From Gemmatimonadota bacterium (GTDB taxonomy: Bacteria > Gemmatimonadota > Gemmatimonadetes > Gemmatimonadales > Gemmatimonadaceae), in assembly GCA_021413975.1 (NCBI GenBank), contig JAIOPJ010000054.1:310001-374000 (forward strand): a DNA stretch of 64,000 bases, in the 5' to 3' direction. How positions within the stretch are numbered: the first letter of the stretch is position 1; each line of letters begins with the position of its first letter. The translations under genes were made by a program, and so were the position numbers. Under the pieces are notes generated by a model, which saw nothing but the letters and a program-made list of their open reading frames with translations, was not told the DNA's origin and did no database searches. This document shows, piece after piece, positions 25,422 to 36,949 of this stretch.

Positions 25422-28400
25422 CAGGGTCGCTTGGTGGTGGGTTGATCGCGCAAACGCTGCAGGGCCGAGCGAGCTTCGCGACGGGCGGTCTCGGTGGTCG
25501 CATCGCCGTCGGCCCAGCGCCGGAGGAACTCCTCCCAAGCGGTGATCGCACGTTCGCGCTCACCAATCTGCTCATAAAGTCGGGCGCGTGCCGCGAATGT
25601 CCGCACGTACACCGTGAATCCCGGGTCCACGAAGGCCGTCGCGAAGCGGGAAGGGTGCATCGCCGCGTACTGCGCCGCCGCCTCACGCGGATCACCCAGC
25701 TCCGCGATGATCTCGGCTCTGAGCACCGTGCGCAGGCCGGCCAGACCGAGGCGCACCTTCGCGACGGAGTCGGCCCTGGGGAACGTCGCCGCGATCGTTC
25801 GGGCCGCGGCGGTGTCGCCACGGGTCACGGCGTCGCGTGCATCGAACTCAGGGAACCGACTCCCCTGTGGTGACCAACGCCGCACGGCGCTCGAGAAGAC
25901 CGTGTCGCCCGAGGCGAGGTACGCCACGTACGCCACCGGGATCGCGCCGAACTTGAGTTGGCTCTGCGCCCCCGGCGGGAGGCGGTCCACGCGCGCGATC
26001 ATGCCCAAGAGCCCCCCGCGATCCTGGCCGGTGACCGTCCCTGCGGTCGCGATGCGCAGCCCCGCCGCGAGGGCCTCCAGGATCGGAGCGAACGGCTCGT
26101 TCGAGCCCGGCAGGACCGAGTCGACGCTGAGGATGAGCCGCTTCACGCGCTCGACCTCGGCGCCACTCCCGGACGCGCCCGCGGCGGCGAGCGCCGTGGC
26201 CAGCACCGAGAGCCGGTCGTTCACGGGGATCTTCCGCAGCGCGGCCGCACTGTTGTCTCGCGTGACGTCGAGCAGGGTGCGCACGCCGCGCGGGTCGTCG
26301 GCGTAGAACTGGTAGACGCCGCTCCAGAGCATCAGCTCCGGCGTGCGGAGCGAGGGGCGGCTCAGTGCGCGATCGATCGTGGCGATCGCGGAATCGGGCA
26401 TGCCCGCGCCGAAGAACCCCTGGATCAGGGTCTTCACCGGCTGGGTCGCGTCCTGATCCGCGCGGGACCAGGCGCGGGCCAGGTCGAAGCCGATCGCCCG
26501 GGCCTGCTCCTGTTTCGCGAGTATGCCAGCGGTCCCACCGGCCGCGCGAACTCCCGCCGAGTCGGTCACCAGGCGGATCCGGTCGCCGTCCAGCACCACG
26601 CCGCTGTTGGCGAGCGAGAGCCCCTGGTACATCGAGATCAGATGCGAGTACGCGAGGTGGAAGGTCGAATCGAGCGCGAGCGTCTTGCGGAACGCTTGCA
26701 GTGAACCCGTCATGCGCTCCACGCTCGCCTCGGAGGAGTCGCCGTTGAACGGTGTGTGGAAGAGTGCGTCCCCGAGTCCGTACCAGGCTTCCGCGACGCC
26801 GGAATCGGCCGCGATGAGCCCGCGGTAGTTCTCCTCCGCCTCCCGCATGATCGCCGCGCCATTCTCACCGCCGGCGAGCGCGCGCAACCCGCGTGCGAGC
26901 GCGTTCTGTCCCTTCACGAGCGCCCGCTCCCGTGCCGGCAGTCGGCTGCTCAGTTCGAGCGCGCGCTGCGAACTCTCGACATACGCGAAACCTCCGGCAT
27001 CCCCCCACCCGAGCGCGAGCGACCGCTTGTGCCAGGCCAGCGCGAAGCTCGAGTCGGCACGGATCGCGATCTGGAAGAGTGAGTCCGCCTGCGCGACGCG
27101 CCAGGAGAAGAGCGCGCGCACGCCCTCGAGGTACGCCCGGTACGCGACGAGCGAGGTCGTGGTCGCCGCGGCCAGGTCGACGGTCTCGGTCGCACTCCCG
27201 CCGGCGACGCCGAGCAGGTACCGCGCGAGACCGTCGAAGAGCGGGCGCGGATCGTCACCGACCGCGGCCGCGCGCGACTCCGTGTTGAGCGGCTTGCCGC
27301 TCGCCACGTCGTAGAGCCGCGCGTCCACGCGCATGGAGTCGGCGGTCGTGGTGATCGTTCCCGTCACCACGGTCCACGCGCCCGCCCGACGCGCGATCTC
27401 GAGCGCGCGGTCGATGTCGACGCGCTTCTCCTCGAGGCCGGCGTCGCGAACGAGCACCATGGTGCGCTCGTAGTCGGCGACGGTGAGGTCGCTCCACTGG
27501 CTCAGCGCCAGCGTGAGCATGTTCACCGCGCCGTCTCGCAACCATTGGATGTCGCGGTTCGACGACTGGATCTCGAACGGCATCACGGCGTAGGAGCGGC
27601 GCGGATCCACCCCCCGTGGCGCGCCACCGCGATTCCACCAGAGTGCGACCGAGGTCCCCACGAGCACCACGGCGACGATCGCCGCGACGAGTGCCGCTCG
27701 ACGGCGGAACGGGGCGCGCAGGACGGCCGGTCCCGATTGGGTCCCCGGGCGCGCGGGCACGCCGCCGCCGTGCGGCGTCCACGCCATGCCGATCACCTCG
27801 GCCATCTCCCGCCCCGTCGCCCACCGCTGATCGCGGTCCTTCATGAGCGCGCGGTCGATCGCCGTCGACACGCCCTCGGGCACGTTCGCCGCGGCGTCGG
27901 CCAGCGGCTTGGGCGTCTCGGTGAGATGCTTCACGAGCATCGCGGCGACGTTGCCGGCGTCGACGACCGCCTTGCCCGTGAACATCTCGTGGCCGACCAG
28001 CGCGAGCGCATAGAGGTCGCTGCGGCCGTCGAGCGTCGTGTCGCCCGTGGCCTGCTCCGGGCTCATGTAGCGTGGCGAGCCGAGGATCATTCCGGTGCCC
28101 GTCATCCGCCCGTCTCCCTCGAGCGCGCGGGCGACGCCGAAATCGGTCAGCATGGCGCGGCCGGTCTCGCGGTCGAGCAGGATGTTCTCCGGCTTCACGT
28201 CGCGGTGCACGATGCCGTTGGCGTGCGCGTAGTCGAGCGCGAGCGCGAGTTCGTGCAGGATCCGCTCGGCGCGTGCCGGCTGCACCGTCCCCTCGCGGGC
28301 GAGCAGGTCGCGCAGCGACTCGCCGGGGACGAGCTCCATGACGAAGTACAGGATGCCGTCGGCATCGCCGGCGCTGTAGACCGCGACGATGTGCGGGTGC

Positions 28401-28645
28401 CGCAACTTGGCGACCGTGCGCGCTTCCTGCAGGAAGCGTCCGCGCAACTCGGCGTTCGTCGACATATCCCCGCCGATCACCTTGATCGCGACCGGCCGAT
28501 CGAGCGTGAGGTCGCGCGCCCGGAATACGCTCCCCATCCCGCCCCGGCCGAGAAGCCCTTCGATCGCGTACTGCCCGCCGAGCCGCGCCCGCAGCGTCTC
28601 GAGCAGCGGGTCGGGTGTCGGGTCCGGCCGGGGGAGGTCGGTCAC
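25421..28645 (-). CDS. Transmembrane Ser/Thr protein kinase with large C-terminal sensor/TPR-like region
   Basis: 1074 residues. Seen: Hanks-type kinase at about 26-290 with GRGGMGSVF glycine loop (33-41), Lys55, HRDVKPEN (148-154), DFG (168-170) and SPRYMSPE; all catalytic residues intact. One membrane helix at about 317-337 follows. The extracytoplasmic part first shows a domain with AVMPFEIQSSNRDIQWLRDG (found in many bacterial kinases and adenylate-cyclase-like regulators), then about 500 residues of helical repeats resembling TPR units with conserved Ala/Leu spacing. Known: such kinases are abundant in Gemmatimonadota and relatives, and their inputs are rarely known. GTG 28645 overlaps the agmatine deiminase stop (GTGA); the stop shares one base with the binding-protein ATG. 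Confidence 0.92.
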   Translation of the reverse strand: MTDLPRPDPTPDPLLETLRARLGGQYAIEGLLGRGGMGSVFRARDLTLDRPVAIKVIGGDMSTNAELRGRFLQEARTVAKLRHPHIVAVYSAGDADGILYFVMELVPGESLRDLLAREGTVQPARAERILHELALALDYAHANGIVHRDVKPENILLDRETGRAMLTDFGVARALEGDGRMTGTGMILGSPRYMSPEQATGDTTLDGRSDLYALALVGHEMFTGKAVVDAGNVAAMLVKHLTETPKPLADAAANVPEGVSTAIDRALMKDRDQRWATGREMAEVIGMAWTPHGGGVPARPGTQSGPAVLRAPFRRRAALVAAIVAVVLVGTSVALWWNRGGAPRGVDPRRSYAVMPFEIQSSNRDIQWLRDGAVNMLTLALSQWSDLTVADYERTMVLVRDAGLEEKRVDIDRALEIARRAGAWTVVTGTITTTADSMRVDARLYDVASGKPLNTESRAAAVGDDPRPLFDGLARYLLGVAGGSATETVDLAAATTTSLVAYRAYLEGVRALFSWRVAQADSLFQIAIRADSSFALAWHKRSLALGWGDAGGFAYVESSQRALELSSRLPARERALVKGQNALARGLRALAGGENGAAIMREAEENYRGLIAADSGVAEAWYGLGDALFHTPFNGDSSEASVERMTGSLQAFRKTLALDSTFHLAYSHLISMYQGLSLANSGVVLDGDRIRLVTDSAGVRAAGGTAGILAKQEQARAIGFDLARAWSRADQDATQPVKTLIQGFFGAGMPDSAIATIDRALSRPSLRTPELMLWSGVYQFYADDPRGVRTLLDVTRDNSAAALRKIPVNDRLSVLATALAAAGASGSGAEVERVKRLILSVDSVLPGSNEPFAPILEALAAGLRIATAGTVTGQDRGGLLGMIARVDRLPPGAQSQLKFGAIPVAYVAYLASGDTVFSSAVRRWSPQGSRFPEFDARDAVTRGDTAAARTIAATFPRADSVAKVRLGLAGLRTVLRAEIIAELGDPREAAAQYAAMHPSRFATAFVDPGFTVYVRTFAARARLYEQIGERERAITAWEEFLRRWADGDATTETARREARSALQRLRDQPTTKRP

Positions 28646-29757
28646 GCGTGCGCCCTTGCGCGGCCCTTGGCCGACGGCTGCTGCTGCGTGAGGCAGTGCA
28701 GCGTCCCGAGCCCCCACACCAGATCGACCGCATGGATCCCCACGACCTGACGCCCGGGCACCAACTCGGCGAGCGTGTTCATGGCGATCCGGTCGTTGGG
28801 GTCATTGAAGGTCGGCACGATCACGAGGCCGTTGGCCATGTAGAAGTTCGCATAACTCGCGGGGAGCCGCGTGCCGTCCATCACGACCGCCCGCGGGTAG
28901 GGGAGCGTCACCGTGCGGATCGGCTCGCCGCGCGCGTCGGTCGCTCCCCGGAGCCGCGCGAGGTTGTCGAGCGACCTCGCATGGTTCTCGTCCGCAGGGT
29001 ACTCCTCGTGCGCGAGCACCACCACGCCCGGTGCCACGAAGCGCGCGATGTCGTCCACATGCCCGTGAGTATCGTCCCCGACGCAGCCTTCGCCAAGCCA
29101 GATGGTCCGGGCGATCCCCAGCTCCTCGGCGAAGGTGCGCTCGTAGTCGGCGCGCGTGAACCCCCGGTTCCGCACCTGCACGTCGCTCAGCAACCACTCC
29201 TCGGTCACGAGCATCGTCCCCTGGCCGTCGGTCTCGATGCCGCCGCCCTCCAGCACGACGCGTCCCTCTCCATCGTGCCGTTCCGGCTGATGCAGTGCGA
29301 GCCCCGTGTGCTCGGCCACGAACGCGCCGATCAGCGCATCGGCCGCGAAGTTGTCGTACTTGGCCCAGGCGTTGAAGCCCCAGTTCACGAGCCGCACACT
29401 GCCGTCGCCGAGGTGCACGCCCGTGGGACCCGAGTCGCGCAGCCACACGCGATCGCTCGCGCACTGATGCAGGTGGACGCGCGACTGGCGCACCTCGTGC
29501 ATGCGGAGGCAGTGCCAGGCCTGCTCCTCGGTCGCCTCGTCGTTCACGAGGATGCGCACATGCTCGTGCTCGGCCAGCACGCGCGCGATCTCGGCGTACA
29601 CCCAGGGGATCGGCGCGAACTTACCCGGCCAGTCGGGCTCGTGGTGCGGCCACGAGATCCAGGTGGCGTCGTGTCGCTCCCACTCGGCGGGCCACCGCAC
29701 GCCGCCACCACCCGGTGCGACAGCGGCCACCGACGCGGTCGCGGCCTTCTTGCTCAC
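28642..29757 (-). CDS. aguA: Agmatine deiminase
   Basis: Hydrolyses agmatine to N-carbamoylputrescine and ammonia, the first step of a putrescine route from arginine. Seen: 371 residues of the guanidino-modifying fold with WPAEWERHDATWISWPH at the start, SDRVWLRDSGP, LEGGGIETDGQGTML, DTHGHVDDIARFV and the nucleophile Cys near the end in GLGTLHCLTQQQP. All family landmarks are present. The GTG start (29757) overlaps the aguB stop as GTGA; the longer upstream in-frame extension is antisense-type shadow of aguB. Arginine decarboxylase, which makes agmatine, is not in the window. Confidence 0.95.
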   Translation of the reverse strand: MSKKAATASVAAVAPGGGGVRWPAEWERHDATWISWPHHEPDWPGKFAPIPWVYAEIARVLAEHEHVRILVNDEATEEQAWHCLRMHEVRQSRVHLHQCASDRVWLRDSGPTGVHLGDGSVRLVNWGFNAWAKYDNFAADALIGAFVAEHTGLALHQPERHDGEGRVVLEGGGIETDGQGTMLVTEEWLLSDVQVRNRGFTRADYERTFAEELGIARTIWLGEGCVGDDTHGHVDDIARFVAPGVVVLAHEEYPADENHARSLDNLARLRGATDARGEPIRTVTLPYPRAVVMDGTRLPASYANFYMANGLVIVPTFNDPNDRIAMNTLAELVPGRQVVGIHAVDLVWGLGTLHCLTQQQPSAKGRARAHA

Positions 29758-30692
29758 GAACCGATCCAGCGATTGAGGATCGGGCCGTAGGCGTCCACCC
29801 GCCGGTCGCGCAGGAAGGGCCAGTTGCGGCGCGTGTACTCGATCAGCGCCGGGTCGCAGGTCGCGACGAGCGTCGCCTCGCCGGTCTCGGCCTGAGCCAT
29901 GTAGCGGCCGTACGGATCGACGATCATCGAGTGCCCGAAGAACTCGATCCCGCCGGTGCCCGCCTTGGCCTCGAAGCCCGTGCGATTGGGCGACGCCACG
30001 AAGACGCCGTTGGCGATCGCGTGCGCGCGCTGCGCCGTCCTCCAGGCGTCGACCTGGGCCGCTCCCCACTCGGCCTTCTCGGCCGGATGCCAGCCGATCG
30101 CGGTCGGATAGAACAGGATGTCGGCGCCGAGGAGCGACGTGATGCGCGCGCCCTCGGGGTACCACTGGTCCCGGCAGATGAGCACGCCGATCGTCGCGTA
30201 ACGCGTCTTCCAGACCATGAAGCCGCCCGCCTCGCCGTCGGGGCCGCGAGCGCCCTTCGGTTGCACAGACGACGTGGACTCGCCGGGCGCGAAATAGTAC
30301 TTCTCCTCGAACAGCGGGTCGTGCGGGATGTGCATCTTGCGGTAGACGCCGAGCAACTCTCCATCGGCATCGATCACGGCGGCGCTGTTGCGGTAGACCC
30401 CCGGACCCTGCCGCTCGTAGATCGGCACCACGAGCACCACCGCGAGTTCCTTCGCGACCGCCTGCAGGCGCGCGACCGTCGGTCCCGGCACCGGCTCGGC
30501 GATGTCGAAGTTCGCGGCATCGAGCGTCTTGCAGAAATAGGGCGCGTTGAAGAGTTCCTTCAGGCAGATCACCTGGGCGCCCTTGGAATGCGCAGCGCGG
30601 ATCCGCTCCTCGGTCGCGGCCAGCGTGGCGTCGGCCGTGGACTCGACGCCATCCTGGATGATGGCGACGGTGAAGGGAGGGCGAGTGGTCAT
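29754..30692 (-). CDS. aguB: N-carbamoylputrescine amidohydrolase (carbon-nitrogen hydrolase)
   Basis: Converts N-carbamoylputrescine to putrescine, CO2 and ammonia. Seen: 312 residues of the nitrilase superfamily with the catalytic triad Glu in CLKELFNAPYFC, Lys in YRKMHIPHDPLF and Cys in GVLICRDQWYPEGA. KYYFAPG and NRTGFE are also typical of AguB. Directly followed by aguA with a GTGA overlap, so the two pathway steps are made together. It starts 18 bases after the end of the glycerate kinase gene, continuing the same chain. Assignment to the agmatine pathway rests on both sequence and context. Confidence 0.95.
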   Translation of the reverse strand: MTTRPPFTVAIIQDGVESTADATLAATEERIRAAHSKGAQVICLKELFNAPYFCKTLDAANFDIAEPVPGPTVARLQAVAKELAVVLVVPIYERQGPGVYRNSAAVIDADGELLGVYRKMHIPHDPLFEEKYYFAPGESTSSVQPKGARGPDGEAGGFMVWKTRYATIGVLICRDQWYPEGARITSLLGADILFYPTAIGWHPAEKAEWGAAQVDAWRTAQRAHAIANGVFVASPNRTGFEAKAGTGGIEFFGHSMIVDPYGRYMAQAETGEATLVATCDPALIEYTRRNWPFLRDRRVDAYGPILNRWIGS

Positions 30693-30710
30693 GGGGACAA
30701 TTTCGCCCCC

Positions 30711-32018
30711 TTACACCCTCACCGCCACCACGATGTCCATCACGTTCGTTCCGGTGTCGGCCGAAGGGAGCAGCGCCCCCGCGGCCGCGAGCGCGGCATG
30801 CGCGTCGCACCGTCGGAGAGAACGTGCCGGACGTCCGTCGGCCGTCGCGCTCTCCCGCCAGCTCTCCCACGAGATCAGCGCCCCCGACGCCTCCGCGGGG
30901 CCGTCGCGACCGTCGGTCCCCGCGGCCAGGACCCACGTGCCCTCCGCCGCGAGGTCATCGAGCACCTCGGCAGCCGCGAGCGCGAGTTGCTGGCAACGAC
31001 CGCCCAGACCATGATCGTCGGGGAGCCGGACCGTGGTCTCTCCGCCCCAGGCGAGACACGCGCCCTTGGGCGCGCGGGCGAGTGCGTGGGCGATCACGCG
31101 CCCGGCGCCGGTCGCGTCGCCCTGCAGAGGCGTGAGCGACAGGAGCACCGGCTCGAATCCGGCCTCGGTCGCGGCAGCGGCCACGGCGTCGAGCGCAGCC
31201 GAGTTCCCGACCACGAACGGCTCCGCGACGTTGGCGAAGGCCGCATGATCGGGTTTCGGCGTCTCGGGGATCAGACCGGCCCGCATCGCGCCGAGTGCCG
31301 AGGCGACCGAGAGCGGGATCCGCACCGCCAGACCCGCCTCGCGCAGGATCCGCTCCACATGACGGGCCTCGAGCGGGTCGGGAGTCACCGGTCCGGACCC
31401 GATCATCGCCGGATCCTCGTTGGGCACGTCGGCGAGGAGGATCGGGAGCACGCGCGCACCGTGCAACGCTTCCGCGAGCCGTCCCGCTCCCCAGCGCGAG
31501 AAGCGTTTGCGCACCGCGTTGACGCGCGTGATCGGCACACCCGCGCCCAGCAGGAGCGCACCGAGTGCGGCGAGGTCGCCGGCCCGCACGCCGTCTATCG
31601 GAGCGCCCACGAGACTCGAGGTGCCGCCCGAGATGAGCACGAGCACCACGTCATCCTTGCCGATCCGGTCGGCGAGCGCGCCGAGCCGCTCGGAGGCCCG
31701 CGCCGACCGGGCGCCGGGCACCGGGTGGTCGCCCGCAAGCGTCTCCACGAGCGGGTGCGGGGGCACGCTCTCGGCCACGCCGACCACGAGTCCGCCGGCG
31801 ATCGGGAAGCCCGCGGCCTCACAATGCACGACGGCCGCCCCCGCCATGGCGGGAGCGGCCTTGCCGAGCGCGATGATCCAATGCGGCCGGTCGCGCCCGA
31901 CCTCGAGCGTCACCTCATGCGAGCGCAGGCCGTCGCGGACCACCCGGGCGGGATCGGCGGCCGCCAGCGCCGCCTCGTAGAACCCCCGCAGTGTCGCCGC
32001 GACGTCCGCGCGGTCCAT
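30711..32018 (-). CDS. Glycerate 2-kinase, MOFRL/DUF4147 family
   Basis: Phosphorylates D-glycerate to 2-phosphoglycerate; some homologues are called hydroxypyruvate reductase (TtuD). Seen: 435 residues with the N-terminal DUF4147 domain (IIALGKAAPAMAGAA, DHPVPG, VLISGGTSSL, NAVRKRFSRWGAGRLAEA) and the C-terminal MOFRL domain with ACLAWGGETTVRLP, GGRCQQLALAAA and AAGTDGRDGPAEASGA. All conserved blocks are in place. The ATG shares one base with the stop of the selenoprotein gene (TGATG), so it is second in the long minus-strand chain. No neighbouring glycerate or tartrate genes are seen to define its source of glycerate. Confidence 0.9.
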   Translation of the reverse strand: MDRADVAATLRGFYEAALAAADPARVVRDGLRSHEVTLEVGRDRPHWIIALGKAAPAMAGAAVVHCEAAGFPIAGGLVVGVAESVPPHPLVETLAGDHPVPGARSARASERLGALADRIGKDDVVLVLISGGTSSLVGAPIDGVRAGDLAALGALLLGAGVPITRVNAVRKRFSRWGAGRLAEALHGARVLPILLADVPNEDPAMIGSGPVTPDPLEARHVERILREAGLAVRIPLSVASALGAMRAGLIPETPKPDHAAFANVAEPFVVGNSAALDAVAAAATEAGFEPVLLSLTPLQGDATGAGRVIAHALARAPKGACLAWGGETTVRLPDDHGLGGRCQQLALAAAEVLDDLAAEGTWVLAAGTDGRDGPAEASGALISWESWRESATADGRPARSLRRCDAHAALAAAGALLPSADTGTNVMDIVVAVRV

Positions 32019-32587
32019 CAGCCTCCGCCGCTCGCCTTCTTCACCGCCTCGCCCAGCTCGGTGTAGGCCTCTGCCGAGAGTTCGCGGAACGGCCGCATGA
32101 TGTGCGCGATCCGCCCGTCGGGGCCGATCACGAAGACCACGCGCTTGAGGAAGTTCACGGCGGGGAACTTCACGTCGTAGAGCCCGCCGGTCACCGCGGC
32201 CGCGTCGCTGAGGAAGGTCACGGGGAAGCTCTTCTCCGCGGCCCAGCTCTGCTGCACGTCCACGGCATCGGTGCTGATGGCCAGCACCTTCACGCCGTTG
32301 CCGTTCTTGAAGATCGTGGCGTACTGATCACGGTACGCCTCCATTTGAGCCGTTCAGCCACCGGTCCTCGCCTTCGGGAAGAAGGCGAGGACGACGGTCT
32401 GCCCGCGCAGACCGCTGAGGGTGATCGGCGCGGGGCTTACGCCATCCTTCGTGGACGCCGGCAGGGTGAAGTCGGGGGCCATGTCGCCCACCTTCAACTC
32501 GCCGGTTGGGGCGGGGGCCTGTGCCATCGCGGGCTGCGCCAGCGCGAGGGCGACGAGGGCCGCCAGGAAACGGTTGGGGGTTCGCAT
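32018..32587 (-). CDS. Exported peroxiredoxin-family selenoprotein (UGA read as selenocysteine)
   Basis: Seen: 189 codons with a UGA at codon 78 (32354-32356). The frame is open on both sides: VVLAFFPKARTGG-UGA-TAQMEAYRDQY. In AhpC/TSA-type peroxiredoxins the residue at this position, in TGGCT, is the peroxidatic Cys, so TGC to TGA is exactly a Cys/Sec swap. The rest of the protein has no cysteine. A signal peptide (MRTPNRFLAALVALALAQPAMA, first ~22 residues, shown by its parts) indicates export. A SECIS-like hairpin follows the UGA. Known: selenocysteine peroxiredoxins exist in several bacteria. Inference: it reduces peroxides in the periplasm. The selA, selB, selC and selD genes must be elsewhere. 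First gene of the long chain. Automatic calls would split it into 32354-32587 and 32018-32344. Confidence 0.85.
32318..32339 (-). promoter_or_regulatory. Bacterial SECIS-like hairpin
   Basis: On the mRNA, GGCGUAC pairs perfectly with GUACGCC across an eight-base loop CGUGAUCA. The loop starts 22 nt after the UGA and its first G lies within the 16-37 nt window reported for bacterial SECIS elements; the loop contains the GU that SelB usually contacts. It lies inside codons 83-90 of the peroxiredoxin. Confidence 0.75.
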
Positions 32588-32679
32588 GGGTCTAGTCTGT
32601 TGGAAGGGAGGCCGGAACGCCAGCCGTCCCAGTGAAACCCCGGGCGGTCTGGCGCCGTTCCCGGAGAGGTCCTCAACCG

Positions 32680-34155
32680 GTGCGGTCCATGAGAGTCGGC
32701 CTCGCGATCTGTTGCATGCTGCCTGCCCTGCTGGGTGCTCAGCCCCGCGCGCGATTCGACATCGAGCGTCTCGCCGACGGCGTGTACACGACGGTCCGGC
32801 GCGAGCCGGCGAGCCTCTTCTTCGAGCCGAACAGCGTCTTCATCATCGGCCCCCGCGACGTGATCGTGGTCGACGCGCAGTTCTCCCTCGAGACCACGCG
32901 TGAGGTGATCGCGGCGCTGCGCCGCCTCACCGACAAGCCGGTGCGCTGGGTGGTGAACACCCACGCGCACGACGACCACATCACGGGGAACCAGGCCTAC
33001 CGTGACGCGTATCCGGAGGTGCAGTTCATCGCGCATCGCGCGACGCGGGACACGATGGTCGGGGTCGGTGCGCAGAAGCGGGCCGAGTTCCTCGCCTCGC
33101 TGCCGGGGACGATCGGCTTCTTCCGGAAGCTGCTCGCCGACGGGAAGAGTCCGGACGGATCACCGATCACCGCCGAGGAGCGTGCGGGGTTCGCGAGCGA
33201 CTCGGTGCTCGGAACGCGCTTCCTCGCCGAGGCCCCGGGAGTGCATCTCGTTCCCGCGGACATCGTGGTCGACGACCGGATCGAGCTGCGGCAGGGCGGG
33301 CGTGTGATCGAACTCCGGCATCTCGGCGGCGGCCACAGCGCCGGCGACCTGGTGGTCTGGCTGCCGGCGGAGCGCATCGTCGCGGCGGGGGACCTCGTGG
33401 GTCTCCCGGTTCCGCTCGTGGGTTCGACCTCGCACCCCGCGGCCTTCGCCGACGCGCTCGTGCGCCTGCGGGGCCTCGGGGCGGCGGTGGTCGTGCCCGG
33501 ACATGGTCCCGTGCAGCGCGACGAGCGGCAGATCGTGGCCGTGGAGGAGATGCTCCGCGCGATCGTGTCCGGCGTGGAGCGCGGCGTGGCACGCGGCGAC
33601 TCGCTCGCGGCCGTACGTCGCACCGTCGACCTCACGCGCTGGCGAGATCGGTTCGCGGGGGAGTCGAAGCTCCAGCGGTTCGCGTTCGCGAACTACGTGG
33701 CCGACCCGGCCGTCGCAGCGGCCTTCGCCGACGCGACGGCGGCCTCGGCGGAGCACGAGGTGCGTGCCGTGGTGCAACGCCTGTTCGACGCCATGCGTGC
33801 CAAGGACACCGCCGCCATGCGCGCGCTCTTCGACCAGGACGCCAAGCTCGTCGGCATGCGGCCCGGCCGGCCCGCCGACGCGCCGGTGGTGCAGCGCCTC
33901 ACGGCGGCCGACTTCGCCGCGTTCGTCGCGCGCGACACGCGTGCCCCGTGGATCGAGCGCGCCTGGGACGCCGAGGTGCGCATCAGCGGTTCGCTCGCGA
34001 CGGTGTGGGCCGCCTACGACTTCCACTTCGGCGAGACCTTCAGCCACTGCGGCGTGGACGCGGTGCAACTGCTCCGCACCGCGCAGGGGTGGCGCATCAT
34101 GTCGATCGCCGACACGTTCGTCAGGGAGGGGTGCCCGCAGCGCCCGCCTCCCTGA
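32680..34155 (+). CDS. Secreted metallo-beta-lactamase-fold hydrolase fused to a SnoaL/NTF2-like domain
   Basis: 491 residues. Seen: a signal peptide (VRSMRVGLAICCMLPALLGA at 1-20), an MBL fold with the zinc motif HAHDDH (95-100), further ligands in GGGHSAGDLV, GDLVGLP and PGHGPVQ, and after about residue 340 a helical linker and an NTF2/SnoaL-like cone domain (VVQRLFDAMRAKDTAAM... TVWAAYDFHFGE). Known: the MBL fold covers lactamases, glyoxalases and lactonases; the NTF2-like domain binds small molecules. The fusion partner hints at a small hydrophobic substrate, not defined. Start: GTG 32680 sits 10 bases after GGAGAGG; ATG 32689 is close behind. Divergent from the selenoprotein gene, convergent with acnA. 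Confidence 0.85.
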   Translation: MRSMRVGLAICCMLPALLGAQPRARFDIERLADGVYTTVRREPASLFFEPNSVFIIGPRDVIVVDAQFSLETTREVIAALRRLTDKPVRWVVNTHAHDDHITGNQAYRDAYPEVQFIAHRATRDTMVGVGAQKRAEFLASLPGTIGFFRKLLADGKSPDGSPITAEERAGFASDSVLGTRFLAEAPGVHLVPADIVVDDRIELRQGGRVIELRHLGGGHSAGDLVVWLPAERIVAAGDLVGLPVPLVGSTSHPAAFADALVRLRGLGAAVVVPGHGPVQRDERQIVAVEEMLRAIVSGVERGVARGDSLAAVRRTVDLTRWRDRFAGESKLQRFAFANYVADPAVAAAFADATAASAEHEVRAVVQRLFDAMRAKDTAAMRALFDQDAKLVGMRPGRPADAPVVQRLTAADFAAFVARDTRAPWIERAWDAEVRISGSLATVWAAYDFHFGETFSHCGVDAVQLLRTAQGWRIMSIADTFVREGCPQRPPP

Positions 34156-34172
34156 CGCGCCGGTCCAGCGGA

Positions 34173-36935
<2,763 letters not shown>

Positions 36936-36949
36936 GGGTGGAATCTATC

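Noticed and set aside
32354-32356. UGA in the peroxiredoxin as a nonsense mutation
   Set aside because: It falls exactly at the Cys position, the frame stays open, and a SECIS-like hairpin follows, all favouring selenocysteine. Kept as an alternative only.
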